Shown here: piece by piece, positions 56,218-64,000 of the stretch
Layout of the letters: each line of letters opens with the position of its first letter
Numbering within the stretch: position 1 is the first letter of the stretch
Source of the DNA: Burkholderia sp. WAC0059
GTDB lineage: Bacteria > Pseudomonadota > Gammaproteobacteria > Burkholderiales > Burkholderiaceae
DNA length: 64,000 bases
NCBI RefSeq assembly: GCF_002870125.1
Contig: NZ_PNEO01000004.1
Location: forward strand, 62,001 to 126,000
Direction of reading: 5' to 3'
Made by a program: the position numbers and the translations under genes
Notes under the pieces: generated by a model
What the model saw: the letters and a program-made list of their open reading frames with translations, nothing else
Told to the model about the DNA's origin: nothing
Databases searched by the model: none

Positions 56218-57852
56218 ATGTTTTCGAGACGCTATCTCGCCCTGTGGTGCTTCGGGCTGCTGTTCGCGGCCTGCGCCGTCGCGGCGCTCTTCCATCGGCT
56301 GTCCTGGCTGTGCGCCGTCGTGCCGGCGCTGCTCGTGCTGCTCGGCCTCTACGACCTCTCGCAGCAGCGCCACGCCATCCTGCGCAACTATCCCATCTGG
56401 GGCCATCTGCGCTTCATATTCGAATTCGTGCGGCCCGAAATCCGCCAGTATTTCGTCGAGGACGACACCGACGGGCGGCCGTTCTCGTGGCAGCAGCGCA
56501 GCATCGTCTACCAGCGCTCGAAGAACGCGGTCGACAGCCGCCCTTACGGCACGGAACTCGACGTGGCGGCAATCGGCCACGAATGGATCAGCCATTCGCT
56601 CGCGCCGACGACGCTCGACGACTGCGACTTCCGCATTCTCGTCGGCGGCACGCGCGCGCAACCGTACTCGATGTCGATCTTCAACATCTCGGCGATGAGC
56701 TTCGGCGCGCTGTCGGCCAACGCGATCCGCGCGCTGAACCTCGGCGCGAAGAAAGGCCATTTCGCGCACGACACGGGCGAAGGGTCGATGTCGAAATACC
56801 ACCGCGAGCACGGCGGCGACATCATCTGGGAAATCGCCTCCGGCTACTTCGGCTGCCGCAACGACGACGGCACGTTCAACCCGGAGAAGTTCGCGCGCCA
56901 GGCCGCCGAACCCCAAGTGAAGATGATCGAGGTAAAGCTCTCGCAGGGCGCGAAGCCGGGCCACGGCGGCGTGCTGCTCGCGGCCAAGGTCACGCCCGAG
57001 ATCGCCGAGACGCGCGGCATCCCGCTCGGCAAGGACTGCGTCTCGCCCTCGCGCCACACCGAATTCTCGACGCCGCGCGGACTGCTCGAATTCGTCGAGC
57101 GGCTGCGCACGCTCTCGGGCGGCAAACCCACGGGCTTCAAGCTCTGCATCGGGCATCCGTGGGAATTCTTCGGCATTGCGAAGGCGATGCTCGAAACGGG
57201 CATCCTGCCTGACTTCATCGTCGTGGACGGCGCCGAGGGCGGCACCGGCGCGGCGCCGCTCGAATTCACCGATCACATTGGCACGCCGCTTCAGGAAGGA
57301 CTGCTGCTCGTGCACAACACGCTCGTCGGCATCGGCCTGCGCGAGAAGATCCGCATCGGCGCGAGCGGCAAGATCGTGACCGCGTTCGACATCGCGAAGA
57401 CGCTCGCGATCGGCGCGGACTGGGTGAACTCGGCGCGCGGCTTCATGTTCGCGGTGGGCTGCATCCAGGCGCAGAAGTGCCATTCCGACCGCTGCCCCAC
57501 CGGCGTCGCGACCCAGGACCCGGTGCGCCAGCGCGCGCTGAACGTGCCCGACAAGGGCGAGCGCGTGTTCAACTTCCACGCCAACACGCTGCATGCGCTG
57601 AAGGAACTGATCCAGGCCGCCGGCCTTGCCGGACCGCAGGCGCTGCGCGCGCACCACATCGTGCGGCGCGTCTCGTCCTACGAGGTGCGGCTGATGTCGG
57701 AACTGCTCAAGTACCTGCAGCCGGGCGACCTGCTCGACGGCCGCTATCGGTATCAGTTGTACGAGAAGTGGTGGCCCATCGCGCGCAGCGATTCGTTCGC
57801 GCCGCAATTGGAGGAGGAAAGGGCCGGCAAGGAGGCCGCGCTCGCCGTCTGA
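56218..57852 (+). CDS. Membrane-anchored FMN/Fe-S glutamate synthase-like oxidoreductase
   Basis: A 544-residue protein with two N-terminal hydrophobic segments (LALWCFGLLFAACAVAALF and LSWLCAVVPALLVLLGLYDL, about 7-46), then the FMN-binding central domain of glutamate synthase (GltB type). Visible motifs are ISAMSFGALSANAIRALNLG, SQGAKPGHGGVLLAAKVTPE, VVDGAEGGTGAAPLEF and TAFDIAKTLAIGADWVNSAR. The Fe-S cysteines C415, C421 and C426 (GCIQAQKCHSDRCPTG) are present. It lacks the glutaminase and NADPH subunits, so glutamate synthesis is not assured; the electron donor and substrate are unknown. Monocistronic, converging on gst. Confidence 0.85.
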   Translation: MFSRRYLALWCFGLLFAACAVAALFHRLSWLCAVVPALLVLLGLYDLSQQRHAILRNYPIWGHLRFIFEFVRPEIRQYFVEDDTDGRPFSWQQRSIVYQRSKNAVDSRPYGTELDVAAIGHEWISHSLAPTTLDDCDFRILVGGTRAQPYSMSIFNISAMSFGALSANAIRALNLGAKKGHFAHDTGEGSMSKYHREHGGDIIWEIASGYFGCRNDDGTFNPEKFARQAAEPQVKMIEVKLSQGAKPGHGGVLLAAKVTPEIAETRGIPLGKDCVSPSRHTEFSTPRGLLEFVERLRTLSGGKPTGFKLCIGHPWEFFGIAKAMLETGILPDFIVVDGAEGGTGAAPLEFTDHIGTPLQEGLLLVHNTLVGIGLREKIRIGASGKIVTAFDIAKTLAIGADWVNSARGFMFAVGCIQAQKCHSDRCPTGVATQDPVRQRALNVPDKGERVFNFHANTLHALKELIQAAGLAGPQALRAHHIVRRVSSYEVRLMSELLKYLQPGDLLDGRYRYQLYEKWWPIARSDSFAPQLEEERAGKEAALAV

Positions 57853-57859
57853 ACCCGCA

Positions 57860-57884
57860 AAGCCGCCCGCCGGGCGCGCGGCTT
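57860..57884. terminator. Hairpin between the converging GltB-like gene and gst
   Basis: AAGCCGC (57860-57866) pairs with GCGGCTT (57878-57884) around an 11-nt GC-rich loop that can itself pair. It is 8 bp after the GltB-like stop and 17 bp before the gst stop, so it can serve both directions. Confidence 0.5.
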
Positions 57885-57900
57885 CGCGCCGCGCGTCCGG

Positions 57901-58512
57901 TCAGTCTCGCGGCACCGTGTCGATAAACGACTGCCGCTGCGAGAGCTTCGCGAAGTGCCGCTCGAGGTTCGGATAGCGCTCGCGCCAGTCGAGCCCCGGC
58001 ATCCGGAAGTCGAGATAGCCGAGCGCGCAACCGAGCGCGACGTCGGCGAGCGTGTAGCGGTTGCCCGCGCACCAGGTCTTGCTGCCGAACCCCTGCGACA
58101 TCGCGATCAGCCCTTCGTCGATCTTGCGCTGCTGGCGCGCCAGCCAGCTTTCGCTGCGCTGCTCCGGCGCGCGCAGCACGTTTTCCAGACGCACCGCCAC
58201 GGCGGCGTCGAGCACGCCGTCGGCGAGCGCCTCCCAGCAGCGCACCTCGAGACGCTCGCGCCCCGACGGCGGAATCAGCTTGCCGACCGGCGAAAGCGTA
58301 TCGACGTATTCGCAGATCACGCGCGAATCGAACACCGCCTCGCCGTCCTCCATCACGAGGCACGGCACCTGGCCGAGCGGATTGAAGTCGTGGATCGAGG
58401 CCTGCTCGCCCCAGACGTCGTCGAGTTCGAACCGGTAGTCGATTTTCTTTTCGGCGAGCACGATCCGCGCCTTGCGGACGAACGGGCTGCCGAGCGAACC
58501 GATAAGTTTCAT
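57901..58512 (-). CDS. Glutathione S-transferase family protein
   Basis: A 203-residue protein with the thioredoxin-fold N-terminal domain (MKLIGSLGSPFVRKARIVLA, the Ser/Pro active-site region; NPLGQVPCLVMEDGEAVFDS with the cis-Pro and the ESR/DSR glutathione-binding motif). The alpha-helical C-terminal domain contains NRYTLADVALGCALGYLD (N-capping box). A role in detoxification or thiol metabolism is likely; the substrate is unknown. GGCAGGTG lies before the ATG. It is divergent from pepP, with a 292-bp gap that carries a LacI-type palindrome. Confidence 0.9.
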   Translation of the reverse strand: MKLIGSLGSPFVRKARIVLAEKKIDYRFELDDVWGEQASIHDFNPLGQVPCLVMEDGEAVFDSRVICEYVDTLSPVGKLIPPSGRERLEVRCWEALADGVLDAAVAVRLENVLRAPEQRSESWLARQQRKIDEGLIAMSQGFGSKTWCAGNRYTLADVALGCALGYLDFRMPGLDWRERYPNLERHFAKLSQRQSFIDTVPRD

Positions 58513-58647
58513 CGCACCTGCCTTTTCTGAAATCCGGCGAAAGTATACGTTGGATTCATCGAGTTCTGACGCCGGACAAATGGCGCAAGCCCGGCGCGCG
58601 CGGCGCGGCCGCAAGCCGCGAACGGCAGCGCCTTGCGGGTCTTGATT

Positions 58648-58659
58648 GGAAACGTTTCC
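58648..58659. promoter_or_regulatory. Perfect 12-bp palindrome GGAAACGTTTCC (LacI-type operator candidate)
   Basis: GGAAACGTTTCC has the central CpG and symmetry typical of LacI/GalR-family operators. It lies in the gst/pepP divergent gap, 136 bp from the gst start and 146 bp from pepP. No LacI-family gene is in the window, so the regulator would be encoded elsewhere. The rest of the gap 58513-58804 shows only a pepP -10 candidate. Confidence 0.4.
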
Positions 58660-58792
58660 TCAACCGCCGCACCCGGTAATCGTCCGCGGGCGACTTCCGC
58701 TGTTTCCCGCCCCACGGGGCTGCCGCATCCCGCCGCTGCGGCACTGAAACCCCATCCCAACCCCACCCAAACCCGACAAGCGGCCCCGGCGC

Positions 58793-58798
58793 TACAAT
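58793..58798 (+). promoter_or_regulatory. pepP: Candidate -10 box directly before pepP (leaderless mRNA?)
   Basis: TACAAT ends 6 nt before the ATG at 58805, which places the expected transcription start at the start codon itself. No ribosome-binding site precedes the ATG. The -35 is unclear. Confidence 0.45.
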
Positions 58799-58804
58799 CG
58801 CACG

Positions 58805-60247
58805 ATGACCACGACGCCCTCCCTCTCCTCATCCGACTCCGCCGGCGCAAGCGCCGTCCGGAGCGGCCCCGACGGCACCGCCGATCTCTACCGGGCCCGC
58901 CGCGCGCGCGTGCTCGCCGCGCTGCGCGCGCAAGGCGGCGGCGTCGCCATCGTGCTGACCGCGCCCGAGGCGCTGCGCAACCGCGACGCCGACTATCCGT
59001 ACCGGCACGACAGCTACTTCTACTACCTGACAGGCTTCACCGAGCCGCAGGCGCTGCTCGTGCTCGACGCGAACGCGAGCGGCGACGAACCGGCGTCGAT
59101 CCTGTTCTGCCGCACGAAGAACGCCGAACGCGAGACCTGGGAGGGCTTTCGCTACGGTCCCGAGGCCGCCCGCGAGGCGTTCGGCTTCGACGCCGCCTTC
59201 CCGTTCGATGAAATCGACGCGCACCTGCCGCGGCTCATCGCGAACCGGCCCGCGCTGCACTACGCGCTCGGCGCCTCGTCCGCCTTCGACGCGCAGGTGC
59301 GCGGCTGGCTCGACGCGGTGCGCGCCCAGGGCCGCAGCGGCGTCACCGCGCCGCACGCGGCGTTCGACCTGCTGCCGCTGCTGGACGACATGCGGCTCGT
59401 CAAGGACGACCACGAACTCTCGGTGATGCGCCGCGCATCGCGCATCTCGGCCCTCGCCCACCGGCGCGCGATGGCCGCCTGCCGGCCCGGCGTGCACGAA
59501 TACGAACTCGAGGCGGAACTGCTTTACGCGTTCCGCAAGCATGGCGCGCAGGGGCCCGCCTACAACTCGATCGTCGCGGCCGGCGCGAACGCCTGCGTGC
59601 TGCATTACCCGGCCGGCAACGCCGTGGCGCGCGCGGGCGACCTCGTGCTGATCGACGCGGCCTGCGAACTCGACGGCTATGCCTCCGACATCACGCGCAC
59701 GTTCCCGGCGAGCGGGCGCTTCAGCGGTCCGCAGCGCGAGCTCTACGACATCGTGCTTGCGGCGCAGTACGCGGCCGTCGAGGCGACGCGCGCGGGCGTC
59801 GATTTCAACGCGCCCCACGACGCGGCCGTGCGCGTGCTCGCGCAGGGGTTGCTCGACACCGGCATCGTCGACCGCTCGACGTTCTCTTCGGTCGAGGACG
59901 TCGTCGCCGAGCGCGCCTACGCGCGCTTCTACATGCACCGGACCGGCCACTGGCTCGGCATGGACGTGCACGACTGCGGCGACTACCGCGAGCGCGGCAC
60001 GCACGTGCCGGCGAGCGCGACGCCGCCGTGGCGCACGCTGCGCGCCTCGATGACGCTCACCGTCGAGCCCGGCCTCTACGTGCGCGCCGCGCCCGACGTG
60101 CCCGAGCAGTACTGGGACATCGGCATCCGCATCGAGGACAACGCGATCGTGACCGAAACGGGCTGCGAACTGATCACGCGCGACGTGCCCGTCGAAGCCG
60201 ACGAAATCGAGGCGCTGATGCGCGACGCGCAGGCCGTTGCCGTATGA
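58805..60247 (+). CDS. pepP: Xaa-Pro aminopeptidase
   Basis: Manganese-dependent peptidase that removes N-terminal residues preceding proline. The 480-residue protein has the AMP_N domain (PYRHDSYFYYLTGFTEPQAL) and the creatinase-fold catalytic domain. Metal ligands sit in LIDAACELDGYASDITRTFP (two Asp), HRTGHWLGMDVHDCGDYRE (His), LTVEPGLYV (Glu) and GIRIEDNAIVTETGCEL (Glu). The stop overlaps the next gene (ATGA). In E. coli pepP is also next to ubiH, so the neighbourhood is conserved. Confidence 0.95.
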   Translation: MTTTPSLSSSDSAGASAVRSGPDGTADLYRARRARVLAALRAQGGGVAIVLTAPEALRNRDADYPYRHDSYFYYLTGFTEPQALLVLDANASGDEPASILFCRTKNAERETWEGFRYGPEAAREAFGFDAAFPFDEIDAHLPRLIANRPALHYALGASSAFDAQVRGWLDAVRAQGRSGVTAPHAAFDLLPLLDDMRLVKDDHELSVMRRASRISALAHRRAMAACRPGVHEYELEAELLYAFRKHGAQGPAYNSIVAAGANACVLHYPAGNAVARAGDLVLIDAACELDGYASDITRTFPASGRFSGPQRELYDIVLAAQYAAVEATRAGVDFNAPHDAAVRVLAQGLLDTGIVDRSTFSSVEDVVAERAYARFYMHRTGHWLGMDVHDCGDYRERGTHVPASATPPWRTLRASMTLTVEPGLYVRAAPDVPEQYWDIGIRIEDNAIVTETGCELITRDVPVEADEIEALMRDAQAVAV

Positions 60248-61578
60248 CGACGACGGCCCGACGCAGCTCATCCGCATTCGGGGCGGAGCGCCAGACCGGC
60301 GCGAACGCCGCCGCTTCCGCCTCCGCCGACGACGCGAATTCGTCCCCGGCCGACGACGCGCCGTTCGACTACGACGTGACGATCGTGGGTGCCGGGCCGG
60401 TCGGCCTGGCACTCGCTGGCTGGCTCGCGAAGCGCACGGCGACGCAGTCGCTTTCGCTCGCGCTCGTGGACGCGCGAGAACCCGCCGACAGCGCCTCGGA
60501 CCCGCGCGCCATCGCCGTCTCGCACGGCAGCCGCACATTGCTCGACGCGCTCGCGTGGCCGCGCGACGCGACGCCGATCGAGCGCATTCACGTCTCGCAG
60601 CGCGGCCACTTCGGCCGCACGCTGATCGACCGCGCCGATTACGGACTGACCGCGCTCGGCTACGTCGCGCGCTACGGCGCGATCGTCGAGGCGCTGGCCG
60701 CCGCCGTGCGCACCACGCCGGCCCGCTGGCTGCACGCCACGCGCGCGTTCGCGCCGGCGCCCGACGGCGAGGGCGTGACGCTGTCCGTCGAAAGCGCCGC
60801 CAGCGGCGCGCGCACACTGCGCACGCGCATCCTCGTGAATGCCGAAGGCGGCCTGTTCCGCCGCCCGCCCGCCGGGGACGACGCCATCGAGGCCGCATCC
60901 CGGCCGGCCGACGAGCGTCTCGACGACGAAACGAAACGCACGCGCGATTACGGCCAAACGGCGCTCGTCGGCGTCGTCACGGCGGCGGCACCGCGACCGC
61001 ACGTCGCCTGGGAACGCTTCACGCCCGAGGGCCCGATCGCGCTCCTGCCGATGGGCGGCACGCGCGGCGCCGACTACGCGCTCGTCTGGTGCTGCGCGCC
61101 CGCCGAAGGCGCGCGCCGCGCGCAACTGTCCGACGAAGACTTCCTCGCCGAGCTCGACATCGCGTTCGGCGCGCGTATGGGCCGCTTCACGGCCGTCCGG
61201 GGCCGCGCGGCCTTCCCGCTCGGCCTGTCCGCGCTCGACACGCTCGTGAAGGGCCGCATCGTCGCGGTCGGCAACGCGGCCCAGACGCTGCATCCGGTGG
61301 CGGGCCAGGGGCTCAACCTCGGCCTGCGCGACGCCCACGCGCTCGTCGACGCGCTCGCGCAACACGGCGCGACGCCACTCGCGCTCGCCGAATTCGCGCG
61401 GCGCCGCGCGCTCGACCGGCGGCTCACGATCGGCGCGACCGACACGCTCGCGCGCCTCTTTACCGTCGATTCCCGGCCGCTCGCGACGCTGCGCGGCCTC
61501 GCGTTGACGGCGCTCGAGTTCGCGCCGCCCGTCAAGACGGCGCTCGCGCGACACATGATGTTCGGCCAGCGTCGCTGA
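60244..61578 (+). CDS. ubiH: UbiH/UbiF family FAD-dependent ubiquinone-biosynthesis hydroxylase
   Basis: Flavin monooxygenase that hydroxylates the ring during ubiquinone synthesis. The 444-residue protein has the FAD motif DVTIVGAGPVGLALAGWLA (near residues 40-60, after a disordered Ala/Ser-rich N-terminus) and DPRAIAVSHGSRTLLDAL. GRIVAVGNAAQTLHPVAGQG followed by LNLGLRDAHALVDAL is the second FAD contact with the family's GxDxxH-like region altered to GNAAQTLHP. The position after pepP suggests UbiH; the ring carbon modified is inferred. Coupled to pepP by ATGA. Confidence 0.88.
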   Translation: MTTTARRSSSAFGAERQTGANAAASASADDANSSPADDAPFDYDVTIVGAGPVGLALAGWLAKRTATQSLSLALVDAREPADSASDPRAIAVSHGSRTLLDALAWPRDATPIERIHVSQRGHFGRTLIDRADYGLTALGYVARYGAIVEALAAAVRTTPARWLHATRAFAPAPDGEGVTLSVESAASGARTLRTRILVNAEGGLFRRPPAGDDAIEAASRPADERLDDETKRTRDYGQTALVGVVTAAAPRPHVAWERFTPEGPIALLPMGGTRGADYALVWCCAPAEGARRAQLSDEDFLAELDIAFGARMGRFTAVRGRAAFPLGLSALDTLVKGRIVAVGNAAQTLHPVAGQGLNLGLRDAHALVDALAQHGATPLALAEFARRRALDRRLTIGATDTLARLFTVDSRPLATLRGLALTALEFAPPVKTALARHMMFGQRR

Positions 61579-61652
61579 CCCGGCGCCGGCCCGCTCCAGC
61601 CCCGAATTCGCCGGCCGGACGCTCAAGTCCGCTGGCGCCATCCCGTTAACGC

Positions 61653-61658
61653 TAAAAT
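61653..61658 (+). promoter_or_regulatory. dusB: Candidate -10 box for dusB-fis
   Basis: TAAAAT, 68 bp before the dusB ATG, in the 148-bp gap after the hydroxylase gene. No clear -35. Confidence 0.4.
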
Positions 61659-61726
61659 ACGCGTTTCCCCTTTCGTTTTCGCCACCGCGCCGCCCAGCGC
61701 GGCGGCATGGATTTCGCCCGCGCGTC

Positions 61727-62794
61727 ATGCTCACTCTCGGCCGCCACATTCTGCGCAACAACCTGTTCGTCGCCCCGATGGCGGGCGTCACGGACCGGCC
61801 GTTCCGCCAGCTCTGCAAGCGTCTCGGCGCGGGCTACGCGGTCTCGGAGATGGTCGCCTCGAACGCGCAGCTCTGGAAGAGCGAGAAGACGATGCGGCGC
61901 GCGAACCACGCCGGCGAGGTCGAGCCGATCGCCGTGCAGATCGCGGGCGCCGACCCCGCGATGATGGCCGAGGCGGCGCGCTACAACGTCGCCAACGGCG
62001 CGCAGATCATCGACATCAACATGGGCTGCCCAGCCAAGAAGGTCTGCAACGTCGCCGCGGGCTCCGCGCTGCTGCAAAACGAGCCGCTAGTCGCGCGCAT
62101 CGTCGGCGCGGTCGTGAACGCGGTCGGCGTCGGCCCCGACGCGGTGCCCGTCACGCTGAAGATCCGCACGGGCTGGAACCGCGAGAACCGCAACGCGCTC
62201 GCCGTGGCGCGCATCGCCGGGGACGCCGGCATCTCGATGCTGACCGTGCACGGCCGCACGCGCGCCGACCTCTACCACGGCGAGGCCGAATACGAGACCA
62301 TCGCCGCCGTGAAGGCCGCCGCGCGCATTCCCGTCGTCGCGAACGGCGACATCGACTCGCCGCACAAGGCCCGCGACGTGCTGGCCGCCACGGGCGCCGA
62401 CGCGCTCATGATCGGCCGCGCCGCCCAGGGCCGCCCCTGGCTCTTTCGCGAAATCGCGCATTTTCTCTCGACCGGCGAGCTGCTGCCGCTGCCGCGCGTC
62501 GACGAGATTCAGGCCATCATGAACGAACACCTCGAGGACCACTATGCGTTCTACGGCGAGTTTGTCGGCGTGCGCACCGCGCGCAAGCACATCGGCTGGT
62601 ACACTCGCGGCCTTCGCGGCGCCCACGCGTTCCGGCACCGCATGAACACGCTGGACACCACGCGCGAACAGCTCGCCGCCGTCAACGCGTTCTTCGACGG
62701 GCAAAAGGCGTTTTCCGAGCGTCTCGTGTATCTCGACGAAACCGGCGACGACGCGCGCGGCGAGTCCGAAACCACCGATCGACTGGCAGCATGA
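61727..62794 (+). CDS. dusB: tRNA-dihydrouridine synthase B
   Basis: FMN enzyme that reduces uridine to dihydrouridine in tRNA. The 355-residue protein has FVAPMAGVTDRPFRQLCKRL, IIDINMGCPAKKVCNVAAGS with catalytic Cys101, LTVHGRTRADLYHGEAEY and VVANGDIDSPHKARDVLAA, then ALMIGRAAQGRPWLFREI. The stop overlaps the fis start (ATGA). The dusB-fis operon is conserved from enterics to Burkholderia. Confidence 0.97.
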   Translation: MLTLGRHILRNNLFVAPMAGVTDRPFRQLCKRLGAGYAVSEMVASNAQLWKSEKTMRRANHAGEVEPIAVQIAGADPAMMAEAARYNVANGAQIIDINMGCPAKKVCNVAAGSALLQNEPLVARIVGAVVNAVGVGPDAVPVTLKIRTGWNRENRNALAVARIAGDAGISMLTVHGRTRADLYHGEAEYETIAAVKAAARIPVVANGDIDSPHKARDVLAATGADALMIGRAAQGRPWLFREIAHFLSTGELLPLPRVDEIQAIMNEHLEDHYAFYGEFVGVRTARKHIGWYTRGLRGAHAFRHRMNTLDTTREQLAAVNAFFDGQKAFSERLVYLDETGDDARGESETTDRLAA

Positions 62795-63024
62795 GCAAGC
62801 ACAACATCGAACAATGCGTTCGCGAGAGCCTCCGCATCTACTTCCGGGATCTCGACGGCGCCAACCCGCACGACGTCTACGACATGGTCATGTCGTGCGT
62901 CGAAAAACCGATGCTCGAGGTGGTACTCGAGCAGGCCGGCGGCAACCAGTCGCTGGCGGCCGACTACCTCGGCATCAACCGCAACACGCTGCGCAAGAAG
63001 CTGCAACAGCACGGCCTGCTGTAG
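62791..63024 (+). CDS. fis: DNA-binding protein Fis
   Basis: Nucleoid-associated factor that bends DNA and activates rRNA and other promoters. The 77-residue protein is shorter than E. coli Fis (98 aa) at the N-terminus, as usual in beta-proteobacteria. The C-terminal helix-turn-helix [20 protein letters not shown] plus [14 protein letters not shown] is intact, with the dimer helix LEVVLEQ before it. It overlaps dusB by 4 bp and is 40 bp upstream of purH. Confidence 0.97.
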   Translation: MSKHNIEQCVRESLRIYFRDLDGANPHDVYDMVMSCVEKPMLEVVLEQAGGNQSLAADYLGINRNTLRKKLQQHGLL

Positions 63025-63064
63025 CGCCCAGCTCCCCGACCCCACCGGCCTTACCGTTCCCATC

Positions 63065-64000
63065 ATGATCAAGCAAGCGCTCATCTCCGTTTCCGACAAG
63101 TCGGGCATCGTCGATTTCGCGAAGTCGCTCTCGGCGCTCGGCGTGCGGATCCTGTCGACCGGCGGCACCGCGAAACTGCTCGCGGACGCCGGCCTTCCCG
63201 TCACCGAGGTGGCCGACTACACGGGCTTTCCGGAAATGCTCGACGGACGCGTGAAAACGCTGCATCCGAAGGTGCACGGCGGCATCCTCGCGCGCCGCGA
63301 CCTGCCCGAGCACATGGCCGCGCTCGAGAAGCACGACATCCCGACCATCGACCTGCTCGTCGTGAACCTCTATCCGTTCGTGCAGACCGTCTCGAAGGAC
63401 GAGTGCACGCTCGAGGACGCGATCGAGAACATCGACATCGGCGGCCCGACCATGCTGCGCTCGGCGGCGAAGAACCACCGCGACGTGACCGTGATCGTCG
63501 ATCCGGCCGACTACGCCGTCGTACTGGAAGAAATGCGCGCGAACGGCAACGCGGTCGGCTACGCGACGAACTTCCGCCTCGCGACCAAGGTGTTCGCGCA
63601 CACCGCGCAGTACGACGGCGCGATCACGAACTATCTGACGAGCCTCACCGGGGAGCTTCAGCACAAGTCGCGCAACGCGTATCCGGCCGTGCTGAACCTC
63701 GCGTTCGACAAGGTGCAGGACCTGCGCTACGGCGAGAACCCGCACCAGAGCGCCGCGTTCTACCGCGACCTCGCCGTGCCGGCCGGCGCGCTCGCGAACT
63801 ACCGCCAGCTCCAGGGCAAGGCACTCTCGTACAACAACATCGCCGACTCCGACGCGGCCTGGGAATGCGTGAAGACGTTCGACGAGCCGGCCTGCGTCAT
63901 CGTCAAGCACGCGAACCCGTGCGGCGTGGCCGTCGCCGGCGACGCGCACGACGCCTACGCGAAGGCGTTCCAGACCGACCCGACCTCGGCGTTCGGCGGC
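63065..64000 (+). CDS. purH: Bifunctional AICAR formyltransferase/IMP cyclohydrolase, 5' part
   Basis: Last two steps of IMP synthesis. The first 312 residues are visible, open to the window edge. The MGS-like IMP cyclohydrolase domain (about 1-150) has [47 protein letters not shown] and [17 protein letters not shown]. The AICAR formyltransferase domain begins with [14 protein letters not shown] and includes the catalytic-region KHANPCGVA (281-289). The ATG at 63065 gives the family N-terminus. Truncated only by the window end. Confidence 0.97.
   Translation, partial: MIKQALISVSDKSGIVDFAKSLSALGVRILSTGGTAKLLADAGLPVTEVADYTGFPEMLDGRVKTLHPKVHGGILARRDLPEHMAALEKHDIPTIDLLVVNLYPFVQTVSKDECTLEDAIENIDIGGPTMLRSAAKNHRDVTVIVDPADYAVVLEEMRANGNAVGYATNFRLATKVFAHTAQYDGAITNYLTSLTGELQHKSRNAYPAVLNLAFDKVQDLRYGENPHQSAAFYRDLAVPAGALANYRQLQGKALSYNNIADSDAAWECVKTFDEPACVIVKHANPCGVAVAGDAHDAYAKAFQTDPTSAFGG

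Overview
The window is a gene-dense, GC-rich chromosomal stretch. It reads as housekeeping backbone from a member of the Burkholderiaceae (Burkholderia sensu lato). Gene content and order support this: folK-deoxynucleoside kinase-panB, grpE-dnaK-dnaJ, hrcA/nadK/recN, queA-tgt-yajC-secD-secF and dusB-fis-purH. Protein details such as the HemH N-terminus and the E. coli-like OxyR cysteine spacing fit as well. I see no phage, insertion sequence, CRISPR array, tRNA or rRNA. I found no new multi-gene defence or biosynthetic system. The interesting material is regulatory and small-scale.

Layout. 1-2.2 kb: folate, deoxynucleoside salvage and pantothenate genes on the + strand. 2.2-4.8 kb: a phosphonate-type ABC importer phnD-phnC-phnE on the - strand. 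5-11.1 kb: a - strand heat-shock block grpE-dnaK-dnaJ followed by a fused pabB-pabC gene, with two sigma-32 type promoters. 11.4-14.3 kb: a small secreted-protein candidate, hslR, hemH and hrcA. 14.5-17.2 kb: nadK and recN. 17.3-20.2 kb: glnE (-). 20.4-27.1 kb: yhdP, a nitrilase-family amidase and tldD. 27.1-28.6 kb: aroG behind a complete leader-peptide attenuator. 28.6-34.8 kb: a cobalamin adenosyltransferase (-), then a D-lactate dehydrogenase-type flavoprotein and glcDEF. 34.9-36.5 kb: yggS and proC. 36.5-42.3 kb (-): recG, oxyR, two unannotated small genes, dps and ubiA. 42.4-48.6 kb: queA, tgt, yajC, secD, secF. 49-52.6 kb: a paraquat-inducible (Pqi/MCE) lipid-transport operon. 52.8-55.9 kb: an rRNA methyltransferase, a Nudix hydrolase and mnmA. 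56.2-58.5 kb: a membrane-anchored FMN/Fe-S GltB-like oxidoreductase and a glutathione transferase (-). 58.8-64 kb: pepP, a UbiH-family hydroxylase, dusB, fis and the 5' part of purH, which runs off the window.

Main points to check: (1) an aromatic-rich leader peptide with three mutually exclusive hairpins and a terminator before aroG; (2) a 93-bp repeat present at the folK/kinase junction and again between recN and glnE, where the first copy supplies the end of FolK and the start codon of the kinase; (3) two small genes with strong ribosome-binding sites between oxyR and dps, a place where some relatives carry katG; (4) twin sigma-32 promoters with identical 14-nt spacing, one inside a 34-bp palindrome; (5) a PqiC protein without the usual lipoprotein signal; (6) four genes whose -10-like box ends only 6-8 nt before the start codon, suggesting leaderless mRNAs.

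Start codons were chosen from family N-termini, overlaps and ribosome-binding sites by eye. Promoters and terminators are visual calls without scoring.
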